The notes: generated from the sequence alone by a model not told the origin. Shown: positions 24,801 to 32,927, counted from the stretch's first letter. The stretch is 64,000 nt of DNA from Rhodoferax sp. TS-BS-61-7 (GCF_002943465.1 NZ_PTQY01000008.1:62001-126000); one strand, 5' to 3'. Made by a program: numbers and translations.

Positions 24801-25952
24801 CGACCGCAAAATTTCCGGATCGGTAAAGCGCGGCCGGCCGTCAAAGTCCTTCTGGTCGTACAGACGAATGCAAATGCCGTTGGCCACGCGCCCGCAGCGC
24901 CCGGCGCGCTGGTTGGCCGAGCTTTGGCTGATAGGCTCCACCAGCAACTGCTCCACCTTGCTGCGGAAGCTGTAGCGTTTGATGCGCGCGGTACCGGCGT
25001 CAATCACATAGCGGGTACCTGGCACCGTCAACGAGGTTTCGGCCACGTTGGTCGCCAACACAATGCGCCGTCCGGTGTGGCCGTCAAAAATGCGGTCCTG
25101 CTCGGCCGGGCTCAGGCGGGCAAACAGCGGCAGCACCTCGGCGTTGCGCATCACCGGCTGGTGACTCAGATGCTTGCGCAAATGGTCCGCGGCTTCACGA
25201 ATCTCGCGCTCGCCAGGCAGAAAGACCAGAATGTCGCCCTGGTTGTGCGGGTCGCGCCACAGCTCGTCCACGCCATCGGCAATCGCGTTGTTCATGTCGT
25301 ATTCGCGCGATTCTTCAAACGGCCGGTAGCGCTGCTCCACCGGGAACATGCGCCCGGACACCATGATGACGGGCGCCGGGCCCTTGCTGGACTTGAAATG
25401 GTCGGCGAAGCGCTGTGCGTCGATGGTGGCCGAGGTGACGATGATTTTGAGGTCCGGCCTGCGCGGCAAGATCTGGCGCAGGTAACCCAGCAAAAAATCG
25501 ATGTTCAGCGAGCGCTCGTGCGCCTCGTCAATGATGATGGTGTCGTAGGCGTTGAGCAGCGGGTCGGTCTGCGTCTCGGCCAGCAAGATGCCGTCTGTCA
25601 TCAGCTTGACCGAGGCGTCTTTGCTCAAGCGGTCCTGAAACCGCACCTTGAAGCCCACCACATCGCCCAGCGGCGTTTTCAACTCCTCGGCAATACGCTT
25701 GGCCACCGATGAGGCGGCAATCCGGCGCGGCTGCGTGTGCCCAATCAGCTTCCCACGTTGGCCTTCGGGGTAATTCATCTTGCCGCGGCCCATCGCCAAC
25801 GCGATCTTGGGGAGCTGCGTGGTCTTGCCCGAACCGGTTTCCCCGCAGACGATGACCACCTGGTGCGCCGCAATGGCGTCCATGATTTCGTCGCGTTTGC
25901 CCGACACCGGGAGCGACTCTGGGAATTCGATTTGCAAGGGGCTGGCAGTCAA
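21870..25952 (-). CDS. hrpA: ATP-dependent RNA helicase HrpA (DEAH box)
   Basis: 1360-residue DEAH/RHA helicase acting on RNA and ribosomes in the cytoplasm. Motif I is GETGSGKTTQLPK, Ia TQPRRIAASSVAKRIAEE, II IIDEAHERSLN, III VTSATIDAQRF and VI SSANQRAGRCGR. The C-terminal OB and HrpA-specific DUF3418 regions follow. Two low-complexity insertions interrupt the protein. One is at about residues 517-558 (Ser/Gly/Ala rich, built from hairpin-forming DNA). The other, at about 1047-1067, is the translation of an R1 repeat (FRPPAPANHAQPAMKNIA) inside a longer polar linker. It is somewhat longer than E. coli HrpA (1300), consistent with the insertions. Confidence 0.94.
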   Translation of the reverse strand: MTASPLQIEFPESLPVSGKRDEIMDAIAAHQVVIVCGETGSGKTTQLPKIALAMGRGKMNYPEGQRGKLIGHTQPRRIAASSVAKRIAEELKTPLGDVVGFKVRFQDRLSKDASVKLMTDGILLAETQTDPLLNAYDTIIIDEAHERSLNIDFLLGYLRQILPRRPDLKIIVTSATIDAQRFADHFKSSKGPAPVIMVSGRMFPVEQRYRPFEESREYDMNNAIADGVDELWRDPHNQGDILVFLPGEREIREAADHLRKHLSHQPVMRNAEVLPLFARLSPAEQDRIFDGHTGRRIVLATNVAETSLTVPGTRYVIDAGTARIKRYSFRSKVEQLLVEPISQSSANQRAGRCGRVANGICIRLYDQKDFDGRPRFTDPEILRSSLAGVILRMKSLHLGIVEDFPFLERPSGRAIADGYQLLNELGAVDDGNELTPLGQELSRLPLDPRVGRMLLEARSREALDEALVIASALSVQDVRDRPMEAQQQADAAHVKFDDDKSEFTGYLKLWKWIHDARGGQDSASGATGAATRDTPGSSSRSSISSPGAPRATAPSGVHAASHKLSNRQYEQLLRQNFVNIRRVREWKDIYSQLHTVVAEHKWRLNTKPASYEQLHLSMLSGLLGNIGCKLEEGQNGEYLGARSIKFFAHPGAHLTKKPGKWIVASELVETTRLFGRGIAHIEPQWLENVGGHLLKKQLLDPHWEKKAAEVVALERATLYGIVVYSGRKVNYGRVDLHGAREIFIREALVGKEWETTLPFLAANQKLIKQVEDLEHKARRQDVLVDDELIYAFYDQQLPADVCSGYSFERWYREEVKKQPDLLKLTREELMRHEAAGITTASFPKTIRLGGVDCAATYLHEPGDARDGLTVTMPLFVLNQVNDERCEWLVPGMLKDKVQALLKTLHQRPRSRLVPLPDTASKFAEALNAPEKFGAGGLVEAVLKLVRDATSLDIVKADIKVDMLSPHFFMNFRVVDEHGRQLGQGRNLGALKAELGSQARGAFQALASLKLAQNQEKSGSSGAGATGRSAQVKGETAQRSEDTEQNAQSFRPPAPANHAQPAMKNIATSILDGRFTAWTFGELPELLEIRKGGQTLIGFPALIDAGDAVTVEVFDEPEVAIAKHRAGLRRLFAIQIKDALKYLEKNIPDLQKMAVSYMNVGKAENGSGGGTIEELREQIIAVALDRAFLLDPLPTDEFAFKRRIDEGRGRLTLIANEVARMAAVILLEYAAAARKIKDTKNAPDATADAQQQLNRLIPKKFLQATPWDRLQHLARYLKAITLRLDKYRADPARDTARLTELRPQEQRYWRLVAERKGAVDDRMAEFRWLLEELRVSFFAQELRTPQPVSVKRLDKAWAQIG
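22752..22812 (+). repeat. R1 dispersed repeat, copy D, inside hrpA (antisense to the gene)
   Basis: On the plus strand this reads GGTCGCTAT, ATAGCTGGTTGCGCAT, GGGGGCTGGGGGCC and GAAACGACT, closely following intergenic copy C at 63558. It lies in frame within hrpA. The gene reads its complement as SFRPPAPANHAQPAMKNIA, in the same frame in which cysI reads copy E. Confidence 0.82.
24281..24352. repeat. Palindromic insertion within hrpA
   Basis: Two nested inverted repeats occupy the coding region: GCACCCCGG (24281-24289) with CCGGGGTGC (24303-24311), and CGCCGGG (24311-24317) with CCCGGCG (24346-24352). The encoded stretch is Ser/Gly/Ala/Thr/Pro rich, unlike the helicase around it, and has no counterpart in the standard HrpA architecture. 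No second copy was found in the window. Confidence 0.6.
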
Positions 25953-26025
25953 GGGCTGGTCTTCGTAGAGAATTGCGGATTATCCCCGCCCTGCCCCCCA
26001 TTTATCTGACTGCCACCGCCCCGCA

Positions 26026-27372
26026 ATGACCTCTGTCTTCAACTTCACCTTTGTCCCTTGGTTCCGGTCGGTGGCGCCCTACATCCACAAGTTCCGCAAC
26101 CAGACCTTTGTGGTGGGCATCGCGGGCGAGGCGATTGCCGCTGGCAAGCTGCCGCATCTGGCGCAGGACTTGGCCATGATCCAGAGCATGGGCGTGAAAA
26201 TTGTGCTGGTGCATGGTTTTCGGCCCCAGGTGAACGAGCAGCTCCAGGCCAAGGGCCATACGCCCAAATACAGCCACGGCATCCGCATCACCGACGAGGT
26301 GGCGCTGGACTGCGCGCAGGAAGCCGCGGGCCAATTGCGTTACGAAATTGAAGCCGCGTTCAGCCAGGGCCTGCCCAACACGCCCATGGCCGACTCCACG
26401 GTGCGCGTGATTTCGGGCAACTTCATTACGGCGCGGCCCGTGGGCATTGTGGATGGCGTGGATTTTCAGCACAGCGGGCTGGTGCGCAAGGTAGACATTG
26501 CGGGCATCACCAAAACCCTGGACATGGGCGCCATGGTGCTGCTCTCGCCGTTTGGTTTTTCGCCCACCGGCGAGGCGTTTAACCTGGCCATGGAAGAAGT
26601 GGCGACGAGCGTAGCCACCGCGCTGCAGGCCGACAAGCTGATCTTTTTGACGGAAGTGCCCGGCGTGCGCATGGACCCGACCCAGCCCGCCAGCGAAGAC
26701 AACCCCATAGACACCGAGCTGCCGCTGGCCGCGGCTGAAAAGCTGCTCAAGGCCCTGCCTGCGGCCAACCAGCCCACCGACGTGGCCTTTTACCTGCAGC
26801 ACTGCGTGAAGGCCTGCAAGGCCGGCGTGGAGCGCAGCCACATCATCCCGTTTGCAGTGGACGGCGCCATTCTGCTGGAGGTGTATGTGCACGACGGCAT
26901 TGGCACCATGGTCGTAGACGAGAAGCTGGAAAGCCTGCGCGAGGCCACCGAAGAGGACGTGGGTGGCATCCTGCAACTGATCGAACCGTTCGAGAAAGAC
27001 GGCACCCTGGTCAAGCGCAGCCGCACCGAGATCGAACGCGACGCAGGCAACTACACCATCATCGAGCACGACGGCGTGATCTTCGCCTGCGCCGCCCTCT
27101 ACCCTTACCCCGAAGCCAAGACGGCGGAAATGGCGGCGCTGACCGTGTCGCCGGATGTGCAGGGCCAGGGCGATGGAGAACGTGTGTTGAAACGCGTGGA
27201 GCAGCGCGCCAAGGCGGCTGGGCTGGATAGCATTTTTGTGCTGACCACGCGCACCATGCACTGGTTCATCAAACGCGGCTTTGTGCAGGTGGACCCGGAA
27301 TGGCTGCCGGAGGCACGCAAGCGCAAGTACAACTGGGATCGCAAGAGTCAGGTGTTGGTGAAGAAGCTCTAG
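26026..27372 (+). CDS. argA: Amino-acid N-acetyltransferase (N-acetylglutamate synthase)
   Basis: 448-residue classical ArgA, first step of arginine biosynthesis. It has an N-terminal amino-acid-kinase domain (FVVGIAGEAI, IVLVHGFRPQVNEQL, SPTGEAFNLAMEEVA) that binds arginine for feedback. A C-terminal GNAT domain follows (about residues 300-440: TVSPDVQGQGDGERVLKRVE, VLTTRTMHWFIKRGF). ATG 26026 is 73 bp from the divergent hrpA start. Downstream lies an inverted-repeat element whose left end carries the likely terminator. Confidence 0.95.
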   Translation: MTSVFNFTFVPWFRSVAPYIHKFRNQTFVVGIAGEAIAAGKLPHLAQDLAMIQSMGVKIVLVHGFRPQVNEQLQAKGHTPKYSHGIRITDEVALDCAQEAAGQLRYEIEAAFSQGLPNTPMADSTVRVISGNFITARPVGIVDGVDFQHSGLVRKVDIAGITKTLDMGAMVLLSPFGFSPTGEAFNLAMEEVATSVATALQADKLIFLTEVPGVRMDPTQPASEDNPIDTELPLAAAEKLLKALPAANQPTDVAFYLQHCVKACKAGVERSHIIPFAVDGAILLEVYVHDGIGTMVVDEKLESLREATEEDVGGILQLIEPFEKDGTLVKRSRTEIERDAGNYTIIEHDGVIFACAALYPYPEAKTAEMAALTVSPDVQGQGDGERVLKRVEQRAKAAGLDSIFVLTTRTMHWFIKRGFVQVDPEWLPEARKRKYNWDRKSQVLVKKL

Positions 27373-27430
27373 TCTTTTGGCTTTTTTGCTTGGCTAGACC
27401 GCTTTTTTTTTTGGACACCCACTCCCCCAG

Positions 27431-27460
27431 CCCCTCGCCCCGTCGGCGAGGGGAGCTTTT
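27431..27460 (+). terminator. Terminator of argA (left arm of the inverted-repeat element)
   Basis: 9-bp perfect stem CCCCTCGCC/GGCGAGGGG (27431-27439 with 27445-27453), followed by AGCTTTT, about 60 bp past the argA stop. Confidence 0.7.
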
Positions 27461-27726
27461 AACAGCCATATTTTGTTGTTACGCGCCGGATAGGTGGCTA
27501 CTGGGGTGAGGTCGCGACCGTTATTTCGCTCCACGGCCAGTGCGTACGGCTGTGGAGGTCTCAGAGGAATGTGTTTGCCAACGCTGGCGGCTGCGCCCGC
27601 CAGTGGCACCGCGCAAGTACACGTGCGGTCACTACAACCGCATGCCATGGCCGTGGCATACCCTCCCGCTGGGCGACCGTTCCCTGTAAGACCTTGACCG
27701 GAGCAAGACTCTCAAATCGGCTGTTC

Positions 27727-27757
27727 AAAAAACTCCCCTCGCCGACGGGGCGAGGGG
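27727..27757 (-). terminator. Terminator of the chemoreceptor gene (right arm of the element)
   Basis: Same 9-bp stem in the opposite direction (27749-27757 with 27735-27743). On the minus strand it is followed by AG and a six-T run. It lies about 75 bp past the chemoreceptor stop at 27830. Confidence 0.72.
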
Positions 27758-27829
27758 CTGGGGGGAGTGGGTGTTAAAAAAAGCGGTGCAGCCCAACAAG
27801 CAAGTAGGGTAAAAAAGCGTGCCCCTACC

Positions 27830-29383
27830 CTAGAGCTTGAACACCGCCACCGTCTTCACCAAATCCTGCGCCTGAGACCGCAAACTGGAAGCCGCAGCCG
27901 CCATTTCCTCCACCAGCGCCGCGTTCTGCTGCGTCGCCTGGTCCATCTGGGTCACGGCCTCGCCCACCTGGGCTACACCGGCACTCTGTTCCGAGCTGGC
28001 CGCGCTGATCTCGCCCATGATGTCGGTCACTCGGCGGATGCTGCTAACCACCTCGGTCATGGTGCTGCCTGCCTTGTCCACCAGCGCCGTACCCTGCTCC
28101 ACGCGGTGCACGCTGTCAGTAATCAAAGTTTTGATTTCCTTGGCGGCGTCCGCACTGCGCCCGGCCAGGCTGCGCACTTCAGACGCCACCACAGCAAACC
28201 CACGGCCCTGCTCGCCGGCGCGGGCGGCTTCCACCGCCGCGTTCAGCGCCAGGATATTGGTCTGGAAGGCGATGCCGTCAATGACGCTGATGATGTCGGC
28301 GATCTTGCGCGAACTGTCGTTGATGCCCTTCATGGTGTCTACCACCTGGGCCACCACCTCGCCGCCCTGGACCGCCACCGTCGATGCACTCTGCGCCAGC
28401 TGGTTCGCTTGGCTGGCGTTGTCCGCGTTTTGCCGAACGGTTGAGCCCAGTTCTTCCATGGACGCGGCCGTTTCTTCCAGCGCGCTGGCCTGGGATTCGG
28501 TGCGTGAGGACAGGTCTTGGTTGCCCTGGGCGATCTCGGCACTGGCCGTGGCCACTGACTCGCTGCCCTCGCGCACCTGGGCGACGATGCTCGCCATGTT
28601 GTCGCGCATGCCTTTGATGCCATGCATCACGCTGGAATCGTCGCCGGGCTTGAGAGTTATGTCCACATTCAGCTCGCCATGGGCCATGCGGTGGGTGATG
28701 GCATTGGCCACGCCGGGCTCTCCCCCCAACTGCTTGACGATGCTGCGCGTGATGAGCAGGCCCATGCCCAACAACACCGCAGCCAGCACCAACGCGGCAA
28801 TGCCGGACTGCACGGCGCGGCCCATGATGGCGGCGTCCACGGTGTCCACATACACCCCGGAGCCCACAATCCATCCCCAAGGCGCAAAACCCTTGACGTG
28901 GGACACCTTGAGCACCGGTTTGTCACTGCCCGGCTTGGGCCAGAGGTAGGGCACATCACCAGCGCCTTTGGCCTTGACCACGTCCACAAAGGCCACGAAC
29001 AGCGGCTTGCCAGTGGGGTCCTTGTTCTCTGCGAGGTCCTTTCCATCGAGCTCTGGGCGGATCGGATGCATCACCATTTTGGGCTGCATGTCGTTGATCC
29101 AGAAATACTCGTTGCCGCTGTAGCGCAGGGTCTTGAGGGCGGCCATCGCAGCCTTCTTGGCTTCGTCTTCGCTCATCTTGCCCTTGGTGGAGAGGTCATG
29201 AAAATGGGCCACAACCCCATGAGCCACTTCCACCGTTTGTCGCACGCTGGCCTGTCGCTCCTGCAACAGCAGGTTGCGCTCGGAAACCATGAAATAGGTG
29301 AGCAGGATGATCAGCCCCAGAACGGCACTGAGGGTCAGCAAACCAAGTCGCCGGGCGACTGAATACGACGCAAGCTTGAACAT
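27830..29383 (-). CDS. Methyl-accepting chemotaxis protein with a single Cache domain
   Basis: 517-residue transmembrane chemoreceptor. TM1 is at about residues 12-33 ([20 protein letters not shown]). The periplasmic sCache domain covers about 35-190 ([48 protein letters not shown]). TM2 is at about 190-212, then HAMP, then the cytoplasmic hairpin whose tip reads [20 protein letters not shown]. The tail lacks a CheR-binding NWxxF-type pentapeptide (it ends VAVFKL). sCache receptors of this type often sense small organic acids; the ligand is unknown. No other chemotaxis genes lie nearby. Confidence 0.94.
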   Translation of the reverse strand: MFKLASYSVARRLGLLTLSAVLGLIILLTYFMVSERNLLLQERQASVRQTVEVAHGVVAHFHDLSTKGKMSEDEAKKAAMAALKTLRYSGNEYFWINDMQPKMVMHPIRPELDGKDLAENKDPTGKPLFVAFVDVVKAKGAGDVPYLWPKPGSDKPVLKVSHVKGFAPWGWIVGSGVYVDTVDAAIMGRAVQSGIAALVLAAVLLGMGLLITRSIVKQLGGEPGVANAITHRMAHGELNVDITLKPGDDSSVMHGIKGMRDNMASIVAQVREGSESVATASAEIAQGNQDLSSRTESQASALEETAASMEELGSTVRQNADNASQANQLAQSASTVAVQGGEVVAQVVDTMKGINDSSRKIADIISVIDGIAFQTNILALNAAVEAARAGEQGRGFAVVASEVRSLAGRSADAAKEIKTLITDSVHRVEQGTALVDKAGSTMTEVVSSIRRVTDIMGEISAASSEQSAGVAQVGEAVTQMDQATQQNAALVEEMAAAASSLRSQAQDLVKTVAVFKL

Positions 29384-29465
29384 GGCGGTTCTCCTGTATT
29401 TCTTCTACAAAAGTCCGCCCGAAGCGGACCACGAAGATAGTAGCCGCTTTGCGCGGGCAAGTGCA

Positions 29466-29490
29466 GGAAAAACCGGCGGCCAAAAGCCGC
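29466..29490 (-). terminator. Weak terminator after dsbB
   Basis: GCGGC / GCCGC stem (29476-29480 with 29486-29490), followed on the minus strand by CGG and a T run. It begins about 6 bases past the dsbB stop. Confidence 0.5.
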
Positions 29491-29495
29491 AGAAC

Positions 29496-30011
29496 TCAGC
29501 GTTGGCGGGTGCTGCGCCAGGTCATCAGCGCGCCAAGGACCGCAATGCCCGAAAAACACAGGAAGGACCAGTTGGCAATGGTCGCGCCCAGAAAAGTCCA
29601 GTCCACCTTGCTGCAGTCACCGCCACCGCGGAAGATCATGGGCAACGCGCGCTTGAGCGGGAAGGTTTCAATCATGCCGTAGAGGTCGCGCCCGCAGGAC
29701 ACCACCTCGGGTGGGTACCACTGCAGCCAGCTCTGGCGCGCCGCCACATAGGCACCCAGACCGGCCAGGATAGTGAGCAGCACGCCCCCGCCAATATGCA
29801 AGCCTTTTCTGCCTGTAGCCCCCGTCAATGCTGCGCAAAGCGCTACTAAAACAAGAGCATAGCGCTGCACGATACACATCGGGCAGGGCTCCAGGCCGAC
29901 CACATGCTGCAAATACATGCCAAATGCCAGCAGCCCCACGCAGGCCAACGCCACCAAGCCATACACACGGCGCGGCGCGTGGTCCATCCAGTCCAGTACC
30001 AGTTTCAACAC
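29496..30011 (-). CDS. dsbB: Disulfide bond formation protein B
   Basis: 171-residue inner-membrane quinone reductase that reoxidises DsbA. The active-site pair C43/C46 is in EPCPMCIVQ, and the second periplasmic pair is C106 and C133. Four membrane segments are present. I chose GTG 30011 because AGGA lies 5 bases upstream and it gives the normal length; ATG 29987 is the alternative. The longer frame upstream is not DsbB-like. Residues ~50-71, the second membrane helix ([20 protein letters not shown]), coincide with an R1 repeat read in the same frame as in cysN and the DUF934 gene. Confidence 0.92.
   Translation of the reverse strand: MLKLVLDWMDHAPRRVYGLVALACVGLLAFGMYLQHVVGLEPCPMCIVQRYALVLVALCAALTGATGRKGLHIGGGVLLTILAGLGAYVAARQSWLQWYPPEVVSCGRDLYGMIETFPLKRALPMIFRGGGDCSKVDWTFLGATIANWSFLCFSGIAVLGALMTWRSTRQR
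29800..29863 (-). repeat. R1-like repeat, copy H, inside dsbB (sense orientation)
   Basis: On the minus strand it reads CGCTAT, TAGTAGCGCTTTGCGCA, ACGGGGGCTACAGGC and AAAGGCTT, matching R1 along its length. It encodes the second membrane segment of DsbB. Because that segment is needed for the fold, this could be an R1 copy that replaced the original helix sequence. It could also be a chance resemblance, so it is less certain than copies D-G. Confidence 0.62.
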
Positions 30012-30160
30012 AAGGGTCCTATCGCAAATTCGTACAAAGTTCAAAGGCTCGCGTGCTTGGTGCCAGCCCGCTGCCCGAAGTTCCCCGGCGAACCGAGGGA
30101 TGTCGCAAACCGAATAAGATTCGCGGTTCTGATTTTCACACCATCCACACAAGGTACACC

Positions 30161-30433
30161 ATGGCACGCACCGTTAACTGCATCAAGCTGGGCAAAGAAG
30201 CCGAAGGCCTGGACTTTGCCCCCTACCCAGGCGAGCTGGGCAAACGCATCTGGGAGAGCGTGAGCAAAGAAGCCTGGGCGGCTTGGCTCAAGCACCAGAC
30301 CATGCTGGTCAATGAAAACCGCCTGAACCTGGCCGACGCGCGCGCGCGCCAGTACCTGGCCCGCCAGATGGAAAACCACTTCTTCGGCGATGGTGCAGAC
30401 GCTGCCCAAGGCTACGTGCCCCCCAGCGCCTGA
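30161..30433 (+). CDS. yggX: Probable Fe(2+)-trafficking protein YggX
   Basis: 90-residue small cytoplasmic protein with the family start [27 protein letters not shown]. Further segments are ISKEAW-like [19 protein letters not shown] and [14 protein letters not shown]. The conserved Cys is C7. Linked in enterobacteria to protection of Fe-S clusters and iron supply. The start ATG is 150 bp from the divergent dsbB start. An imperfect palindrome at 30108-30128 (AACCGAAT / ATTCGCGGTT) in the gap is a possible operator. Eight bases separate it from mnmC. Confidence 0.93.
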   Translation: MARTVNCIKLGKEAEGLDFAPYPGELGKRIWESVSKEAWAAWLKHQTMLVNENRLNLADARARQYLARQMENHFFGDGADAAQGYVPPSA

Positions 30434-30441
30434 GGCCGCGC

Positions 30442-32181
30442 ATGGACGACGCAGGCCCCCTGCCCCAGCGCCTGCTCGCATCCTGCGCACTCCCGCACGC
30501 CTGGGCCGACCTGCCGGCCTGGACCGTGCTGGACACCGACTTCGGTGTCCTCACGCCTTTTTTGCACTGCTGGCACACCTGGCAAACCGATGCACGGCGC
30601 CCGCGCATGCTGCATTACGTGGGTATGCTCTCACCGGCCCAGGCACACGACCTGCAAGCGTTGGCGCAGCAAGCGGCACACACCGCCCCCCATTGGCAGC
30701 CGCTGACTGACGCCTTGGCTGCTGCCAGTGCCGGCCTGGGCACAGGGCAGCACCGCATCTTGCTGGCCCAAGGTCAGCTCTCGCTCACGCTGTGCATAGG
30801 CGACACCACCGCATTGTTGGCAGAACAGAACTTTCTGGCCCACACCTTGTGGGTGCATGGCACCGACATCCTGTGGGACAAATGGCGCATCAAAGCCCTG
30901 GCGCGCTGTAGCCAGCGCGGCGCCCACCTGGTGCTGGACCGTGCGGCGCCCGAGGCCCCAGACGGGCTGGCGGAGGCCGGCTTCGTCGAGGTAGAAGCGG
31001 AGAACACCAGCCTGCGAGCACGCTTTCAGCCCCGCTGGTCCTTGGGCGCCCGCGACCAAGTGCCCCCTGCTATCGCCCCACAACGCTGCACCGTGCTGGG
31101 CGCCGGTATCTCTGGCGCCAGCGTGGCCTACGCGCTGGCGCGGCGCGGCTGGCAAGTCACGGTGCTGGACCAGCATGCGGCAGCAGCAGGCGGTGCTTCC
31201 GGCCTGCCGGCGGGCCTGGTGGTCCCCCATATATCGGCCGACGACAGCCCGCGTTCGCGTATGTCGCGCGTGGGCGCACGGCTCATGCAGCAACATGCGA
31301 AAACGCTGCTACGGGATGGCATGGACTGGCAGGCCAGTGGTGTGCAAGAGCAGGACTTTGAGCAAGGCAGCACCCGCTGGCACGCCCACGGCGCCTGGGT
31401 GCGCCCGGGCCAGTTGGTGCGGGCCTGGCTCAAGCACCCGGGCATTCGCTGTGTGTATGGAGCCCAGGTCACTGATTTGCAGCAACGGGAAGCTGTGTGG
31501 CAACTGATCGGCCCGGATGGCAACACCTGGGCGGAGTCGGAATTGGTGGTACTGGCCAATGCCACAGGTTGTGTTCCCCTGATGCTGCACCCCTCCCATG
31601 TGCACTTTTTGGGCGATGGGTTGGCACAACGGCTGGAGTTTCTACACGCGGTACACGGCACCGTGAGCTACGCCGCACACCGCAGCCTGCCCTCGGCTGC
31701 CCACTGGCCCCAACACCCGGTCAACGGCCATGGTAACTTCCTGCCGCAGATTCCGCTGGACAACGGCATGGCCTGGCTGGCCGGCTCCACCTTCGAACCC
31801 GACCGCATTCCAGAACAGGCAGGCCACCGGCTTGCCCCGCTGGCTGAGCAACACCGTGCCAATGCCCAGCGCCTGTGCGAACTGCTGCCTGCGGTGGGTG
31901 CCGAACTGGCCGCGGCCTTTGCGGCGGGCGAGGTACAACACTGGTCGGCCACGCGCTGCGTCACACACGACCGGCTGCCCTTGGTGGGACCGCTGCAAGA
32001 TGTGCCCGAAGGTAGCCGCCCCTCGCTGTGGATCCATGCCGGCATGGGCGCCCGGGGGTTGACGTTTTCTGCGCTGGGGGCTGAATTGCTGGTGGCACGC
32101 CTGGCTGGGGAACCCTGGCCACTGGAGAACAGCCTGGCGCGCAGCCTGGACGTGCGCCGCCCCAAACGTCGGCGCAACTAG
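30442..32181 (+). CDS. mnmC: MnmC-like tRNA cmnm5s2U34 oxidoreductase with degenerate methyltransferase domain
   Basis: 579-residue protein. The C-terminal ~360 residues are the FAD oxidoreductase of MnmC: CTVLGAGISGASVAYALARRG with the GxGxxG at residues 220-225, the PAGLVVPHIS block, GNFLPQIPLDNGMAWLAGSTF and GMGARGLTFS near the end. It turns cmnm5 into nm5 at wobble U34. The N-terminal ~200 residues align in order with the MnmC methyltransferase domain. However, the SAM motif normally GFGxGLNFL reads DFGVLTPFL, and the expected catalytic LDGFAP block reads WVHGTD. The methylation half is therefore probably inactive. No frameshift is evident. Confidence 0.85.
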   Translation: MDDAGPLPQRLLASCALPHAWADLPAWTVLDTDFGVLTPFLHCWHTWQTDARRPRMLHYVGMLSPAQAHDLQALAQQAAHTAPHWQPLTDALAAASAGLGTGQHRILLAQGQLSLTLCIGDTTALLAEQNFLAHTLWVHGTDILWDKWRIKALARCSQRGAHLVLDRAAPEAPDGLAEAGFVEVEAENTSLRARFQPRWSLGARDQVPPAIAPQRCTVLGAGISGASVAYALARRGWQVTVLDQHAAAAGGASGLPAGLVVPHISADDSPRSRMSRVGARLMQQHAKTLLRDGMDWQASGVQEQDFEQGSTRWHAHGAWVRPGQLVRAWLKHPGIRCVYGAQVTDLQQREAVWQLIGPDGNTWAESELVVLANATGCVPLMLHPSHVHFLGDGLAQRLEFLHAVHGTVSYAAHRSLPSAAHWPQHPVNGHGNFLPQIPLDNGMAWLAGSTFEPDRIPEQAGHRLAPLAEQHRANAQRLCELLPAVGAELAAAFAAGEVQHWSATRCVTHDRLPLVGPLQDVPEGSRPSLWIHAGMGARGLTFSALGAELLVARLAGEPWPLENSLARSLDVRRPKRRRN

Positions 32182-32915
32182 ACTTTTTGCAGCAGGCCAA
32201 TGACCTGCAAGGGATTGAAAGGTATTTCCAGCAGGCCGATGCAACCCATGCGTTCGGCCAGGTTGGCGGTTTTCCAGCTGGAATTGGCAGACACGCCAGC
32301 CACGCTACGCACCGGCTTTTCCAAATCCTGCAAATGTTTCACCAGCACCCATGGGTCCACGGCATCGTCATTCACATGCACCAGCACCAAGTCGTATTGA
32401 CGGGCCCTCACGCTGTCGTCCAACTGGGCTACCGTTTGCACCTCGTCCACCGCGGTAATACCCGCCAGGGCCAAACGTGCCCGCAGATAGAGCCGCGCAT
32501 CCAGCGGCAACCCCGCCAGCAGCGCAAGCTTGACACCGGGTGGCAAAGGCGAGGCAGGTGGATCCTCCTGGCTGATGTCGATATCCACATCCGCCGCTGA
32601 TACAAACAGCTCGTCCAGCAGCCCCACCATGGCGGCCCAGTCCACCGGGCGCTGCACGGTGCGCCAAGCCAGCGTGGGGGCTTCTGCGCCCACACAAATC
32701 ATCTTCAGGTTGGGATTAAAACTCGGTGACACCAACTCCAAACCAGCCTCGTAGCTGTCCACGTCAATCAGGGCAACCTGGGCTGGGCCTGCGGCATCGG
32801 GTGTCCAAAGGGTGTAGTACGGCCCTTCCCGCCCAGACAGGCGAAACAAGGTGTTGAGCGAATGCCGCTCAACATCACTAAACCCGACGACCTTGACCAA
32901 TACCGTAGATGTCAT
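32178..32915 (-). CDS. Conserved hypothetical, receiver-like tandem-domain protein
   Basis: 245 residues, function unknown. Two alpha/beta halves are suggested. Residues ~1-110 contain VLVKVVGFSDVERHSLNTLF and VALIDVDSY, like the D-containing strand of a receiver. Residues ~130-245 contain VKLALLAGLPLDARLYLRARLAL, YDLVLVHVNDD and MGCIGLLEIPFNPLQVIGLL, like a receiver alpha5 end. The phospho-acceptor set is incomplete, so it may be a pseudo-receiver. It is convergent with mnmC: both genes terminate within the same CTAG palindrome (32178-32181). Confidence 0.75.
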   Translation of the reverse strand: MTSTVLVKVVGFSDVERHSLNTLFRLSGREGPYYTLWTPDAAGPAQVALIDVDSYEAGLELVSPSFNPNLKMICVGAEAPTLAWRTVQRPVDWAAMVGLLDELFVSAADVDIDISQEDPPASPLPPGVKLALLAGLPLDARLYLRARLALAGITAVDEVQTVAQLDDSVRARQYDLVLVHVNDDAVDPWVLVKHLQDLEKPVRSVAGVSANSSWKTANLAERMGCIGLLEIPFNPLQVIGLLQKV

Positions 32916-32927
32916 GCTGCCCCGAGT

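Larger units (their letters stand above)
27386..27804. repeat. 0.42-kb element with ~80-bp terminal inverted repeats (MITE-like)
   Basis: The left arm (27386-27467) and right arm (27719-27804) are inverted copies. Shared landmarks in order are TTGCTTG, ACCGCTTTTTTT, ACACCCACTCCCCC, AGCCCCTCGCCCCGTCGG, CGAGGGGAG and AACAGCC. The 250 bp between them show no recognisable gene. Small open frames there have no ribosome-binding site or familiar motif. It fills the 457-bp gap between the convergent argA and chemoreceptor genes. No transposase is present, so if mobile it is non-autonomous. Confidence 0.7.

Noticed and set aside
25953..26025. Cobalamin riboswitch in the hrpA/argA gap
   Set aside because: The gap is only 73 bp, too short for a B12 riboswitch, and I see no B12-box-like sequence.
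27394..27648. Possible small gene inside the argA-chemoreceptor gap (minus strand)
   Set aside because: Part of it is the inverted-repeat arm, there is no ribosome-binding site, and I recognise no motif. Treated as non-coding element DNA.
30622..31020. Frameshift as the cause of the odd MnmC N-terminus
   Set aside because: The domain aligns in order without a frame break and reads straight into the FAD domain. Substitution of key residues, not a frameshift, explains it.
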